From contig CAMHBN010000073.1 in assembly GCA_946183385.1 (NCBI GenBank), positions 1 through 8,224 on the forward strand: a stretch of DNA of 8,224 nucleotides, in the 5' to 3' direction. This document shows, piece by piece, positions 6,722 to 8,224 of the stretch. Under the pieces are notes generated by a model. It was given only the letters and a program-made list of their open reading frames with translations. It was not told the DNA's origin and made no database searches. This stretch comes from an uncultured Ruminococcus sp. Its GTDB lineage: Bacteria; Bacillota; Clostridia; Oscillospirales; Ruminococcaceae. Position numbers and translations under genes: made by a program. How positions within the stretch are numbered: the first letter of the stretch is position 1; the number at the start of each line of letters is the position of its first letter.

Positions 6722-7462
6722 ATGCATGAAAAGCTCCATAAGGGTCTGTTCTTCGGATTGATAGGAAATATCCTCTTCATTGCCTTCGGTCTGATATGTG
6801 CGCTCTATTACTTCACATTCGATTCGGAGGCGTTCCATACAAGGCTGCTCGAGACTGCCGCGTACTGCGCCGAATTCCTCGGATTCGGACTGCTCGTGTA
6901 CTCCGACGTGCTGCTCAGCATGAGTTTGCGCCTGCGCAGGCTGCTGAAAATATGCTACAGCCTGTACATAGTGCTCGAAGCGCTGATGATGCTGCTTGAG
7001 CTCAACAGCGCAAGGCTCGACTTCTACCGACCGTATTCGCTCGCACTGTCGATAGTCCACGCTGTCATATCCGCGGCGGCTTGCTTCGCGTTTTTACAGC
7101 TCGACCCCGACAAGAACAAGTACGAGATAACGGTGGTAGTGTGCATCGCTATGGTGCTGTTCGGTATGCTCGGCACTATATTCGGCATACGTGTGTATTT
7201 CAGCATTCTCATCAACGCCGTCAGCTTCGCGGTGCTCTTCGGTATGATACGCTTCCTGCTGAAGCGTGAGGAGATAGAGATAGACTGCTACGGCGACAGG
7301 GCACGTGTGGCTGAGTACAGGAGCACGATGTTCACGGAGCCCAAGAAGCCCGAAAAGGCTGAGGAGGAAGAGCCCGGCACAGAGGATAATCAGTCTGACG
7401 ATGAGGCTGACGAAGACGGTGAAGATCCACCCTCCGACAGCGCAGACGATGAAGAAAAATAA
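6722..7462 (+). CDS. Six-segment integral membrane protein with acidic C-terminal tail, unknown function
   Basis: I do not recognise a family. The 246-residue protein has six likely membrane helices, about 8-30, 46-66, 73-93, 104-126, 134-156 and 158-180, joined by short loops. Basic clusters (RLRRLLK, 70-76; KREE, 181-184) favour a cytoplasmic location for the ends under the positive-inside rule. Residues 206-246 form a disordered tail rich in Glu, Asp, Pro and Lys, with the last 30 residues strongly acidic. There is no signal peptide and no conserved charged residue within the helices that would suggest a transporter. The ATG is preceded by GGAG (6711-6714), directly after the purD stop; the 11-base gap makes it the last gene of the operon before a terminator. 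Confidence 0.82.
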   Translation: MHEKLHKGLFFGLIGNILFIAFGLICALYYFTFDSEAFHTRLLETAAYCAEFLGFGLLVYSDVLLSMSLRLRRLLKICYSLYIVLEALMMLLELNSARLDFYRPYSLALSIVHAVISAAACFAFLQLDPDKNKYEITVVVCIAMVLFGMLGTIFGIRVYFSILINAVSFAVLFGMIRFLLKREEIEIDCYGDRARVAEYRSTMFTEPKKPEKAEEEEPGTEDNQSDDEADEDGEDPPSDSADDEEK

Positions 7463-7468
7463 TATAAC

Positions 7469-7512
7469 AAAGTCCCATAACCCGCGTGGTAATGGGACTT
7501 TTTCATTTTTTT
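7469..7512 (+). terminator. Intrinsic terminator of the lipoprotein-purD-membrane protein operon
   Basis: AAAGTCCCAT (7469-7478) pairs with ATGGGACTTT (7492-7501), giving ten base pairs; after an A-A mismatch, ACC/GGT extends the stem around a CGCGT loop. The stem runs into two T tracts (7499-7503 and 7506-7512). It starts six bases after the stop codon of the membrane protein gene. Confidence 0.9.
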
Positions 7513-7535
7513 CGACCTCCGACCCCATTTTTTGA

Positions 7536-7564
7536 TTGACAAAAAATTGAGGATACATTATGAT
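7536..7564 (+). promoter_or_regulatory. Promoter of the Spo0A-like gene
   Basis: A consensus TTGACA (7536-7541) is followed after 17 bases by TATGAT (7559-7564). Transcription would start near 7571, giving a leader of about 65 nt. With the terminator just upstream, the gene is its own transcription unit. Confidence 0.78.
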
Positions 7565-7634
7565 AAAATCAGAAAAAAGCGTACATTTTTGTATTGCTGG
7601 AACGACTAATCAGAAGGAAGAGTGACAGAACACA

Positions 7635-8224
7635 ATGAAATATAAACTCCTTACGGGAGATAATATTGACGGGCTCGGCTGGACTCTTTCCGATATGCTG
7701 AAATCGATGGGGTCAACGGTCATCAGGTGCAGCAATTCCCTGACAGCTCTGGAGGCGGGCTGCGCCGAGCACCGCCCCGATGCGCTGATATTCTTCGTTA
7801 CTACCGTCCGCGACGCGCTGTTTGCGTTCGTGGAGAAGATTGTCGGGCTGTATCCGCAGATGAAGATATTCGTCCTCTCTTATGTCAAATCCTACACTCT
7901 GAGGAAAATGCTCGAGGATATCGGCATAACCGACTATTTCCTCATGCCCGACCTGCTGAGCGAGATATGCAAGTATATCAGCGTAGGGCTCCTGCCCGAG
8001 GACGAACAGGCGCTTACGCTCGATATCATGAGCTATCTTGAAGCCAAGGGCGTAACGCGCAAGTATTCGGGCTTTTACTATATGTGTACAGCGATGAAGG
8101 TCTGTCTGATGAAGCCCGAGCTCCTCTCTTCGATGACTCTGAAGCTGTATCCCTATATCGCGGAACAGCTCGGGACATCGTACATATCGGTCGAAAAGAC
8201 GCTGCGGCGGTTCGGACAGTATAT
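7635..8224 (+). CDS. Spo0A-like regulator with degenerate receiver domain (partial, C-terminus beyond window)
   Basis: The 196 visible residues comprise two domains. Residues 1-115 follow the layout of a response-regulator receiver, but key residues are altered. The first acidic pair reads G8-D9; the phospho-acceptor position after PDALIF is Phe54 where Spo0A has Asp; and the conserved Lys of the LKP motif is Met104 (FLMP). Residues about 128-196 match the Spo0A C-terminal DNA-binding domain: YLEAKGV, then FYYMCTAMKVCL (147-158), LKLYPYIAEQLGTS (169-182) and the recognition-helix region SVEKTLRRF (185-193). Known Spo0A is activated by Asp phosphorylation to dimerise on 0A boxes; this protein probably cannot be activated that way. 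An in-frame TGA at 7623 rules out an earlier start. The best ribosome site, GGAAG (7616-7620), is 14 bases away, unusually far. The frame is open to the window edge, probably lacking only the last 15-20 residues. Confidence 0.82.
   Translation, partial: MKYKLLTGDNIDGLGWTLSDMLKSMGSTVIRCSNSLTALEAGCAEHRPDALIFFVTTVRDALFAFVEKIVGLYPQMKIFVLSYVKSYTLRKMLEDIGITDYFLMPDLLSEICKYISVGLLPEDEQALTLDIMSYLEAKGVTRKYSGFYYMCTAMKVCLMKPELLSSMTLKLYPYIAEQLGTSYISVEKTLRRFGQY

Noticed and set aside
7511..7517. TTCGACC upstream of the Spo0A-like promoter as an 0A box for autoregulation
   Set aside because: It differs from the 0A consensus (TTCGNCA) at the last base and overlaps the T tract of the terminator; a single imperfect 7-mer is expected by chance.
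7560..7625. 21-codon frame before the Spo0A-like gene
   Set aside because: It begins within the -10 box, before the expected transcription start, so it is unlikely to be translated.

Overview
The window looks like chromosomal DNA from a Ruminococcus-like member of the Oscillospiraceae (Clostridia). The evidence is a secreted protein with Thr-rich linkers and a C-terminal two-repeat dockerin, an NfnAB-type flavoenzyme pair, a Spo0A-like DNA-binding domain, a clostridial-style PurD, strong GGAGG ribosome sites, and moderately GC-rich genes separated by AT-rich promoters. The species assignment is an inference. I see no tRNA, rRNA, CRISPR array, insertion sequence or prophage gene.

Left part, minus strand (1-1566): nfnA and the first 197 codons of nfnB form a tightly coupled pair. 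Together they would encode the electron-bifurcating NADH-dependent reduced ferredoxin:NADP+ oxidoreductase. They are read from an extended -10 promoter through a roughly 95-nt leader that can fold and also holds a 42-codon overlapping reading frame. Next, also on the minus strand (1595-4160), is a monocistronic gene with its own promoter and a strong intrinsic terminator. It encodes an 820-residue secreted modular protein: signal peptide, BspA-like leucine-rich repeats, an unidentified domain with a faint SPFH resemblance, two lipocalin-like beta domains, three Thr-rich linkers and a dockerin. It is probably displayed on a cellulosome-like scaffold or the cell surface.

Centre to right, plus strand (4275-7512): a divergent promoter drives three closely spaced genes: a lipoprotein with two tandem similar domains, purD (fifth-pathway-step purine synthesis enzyme GAR synthetase), and a six-segment membrane protein with a very acidic tail. 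An intrinsic terminator closes the unit. The 236-bp divergent region between the dockerin gene and the lipoprotein holds two perfect inverted repeats, one overlapping the dockerin promoter.

Right end (7536-8224): after a near-consensus promoter lies a gene cut by the window edge. It joins a degenerate response-regulator receiver domain, lacking the phospho-acceptor Asp and the conserved Lys, to a Spo0A-type C-terminal DNA-binding domain. This phosphorylation-independent-looking Spo0A relative is the most unusual gene here; the dockerin protein's uncharacterised domain set is second.
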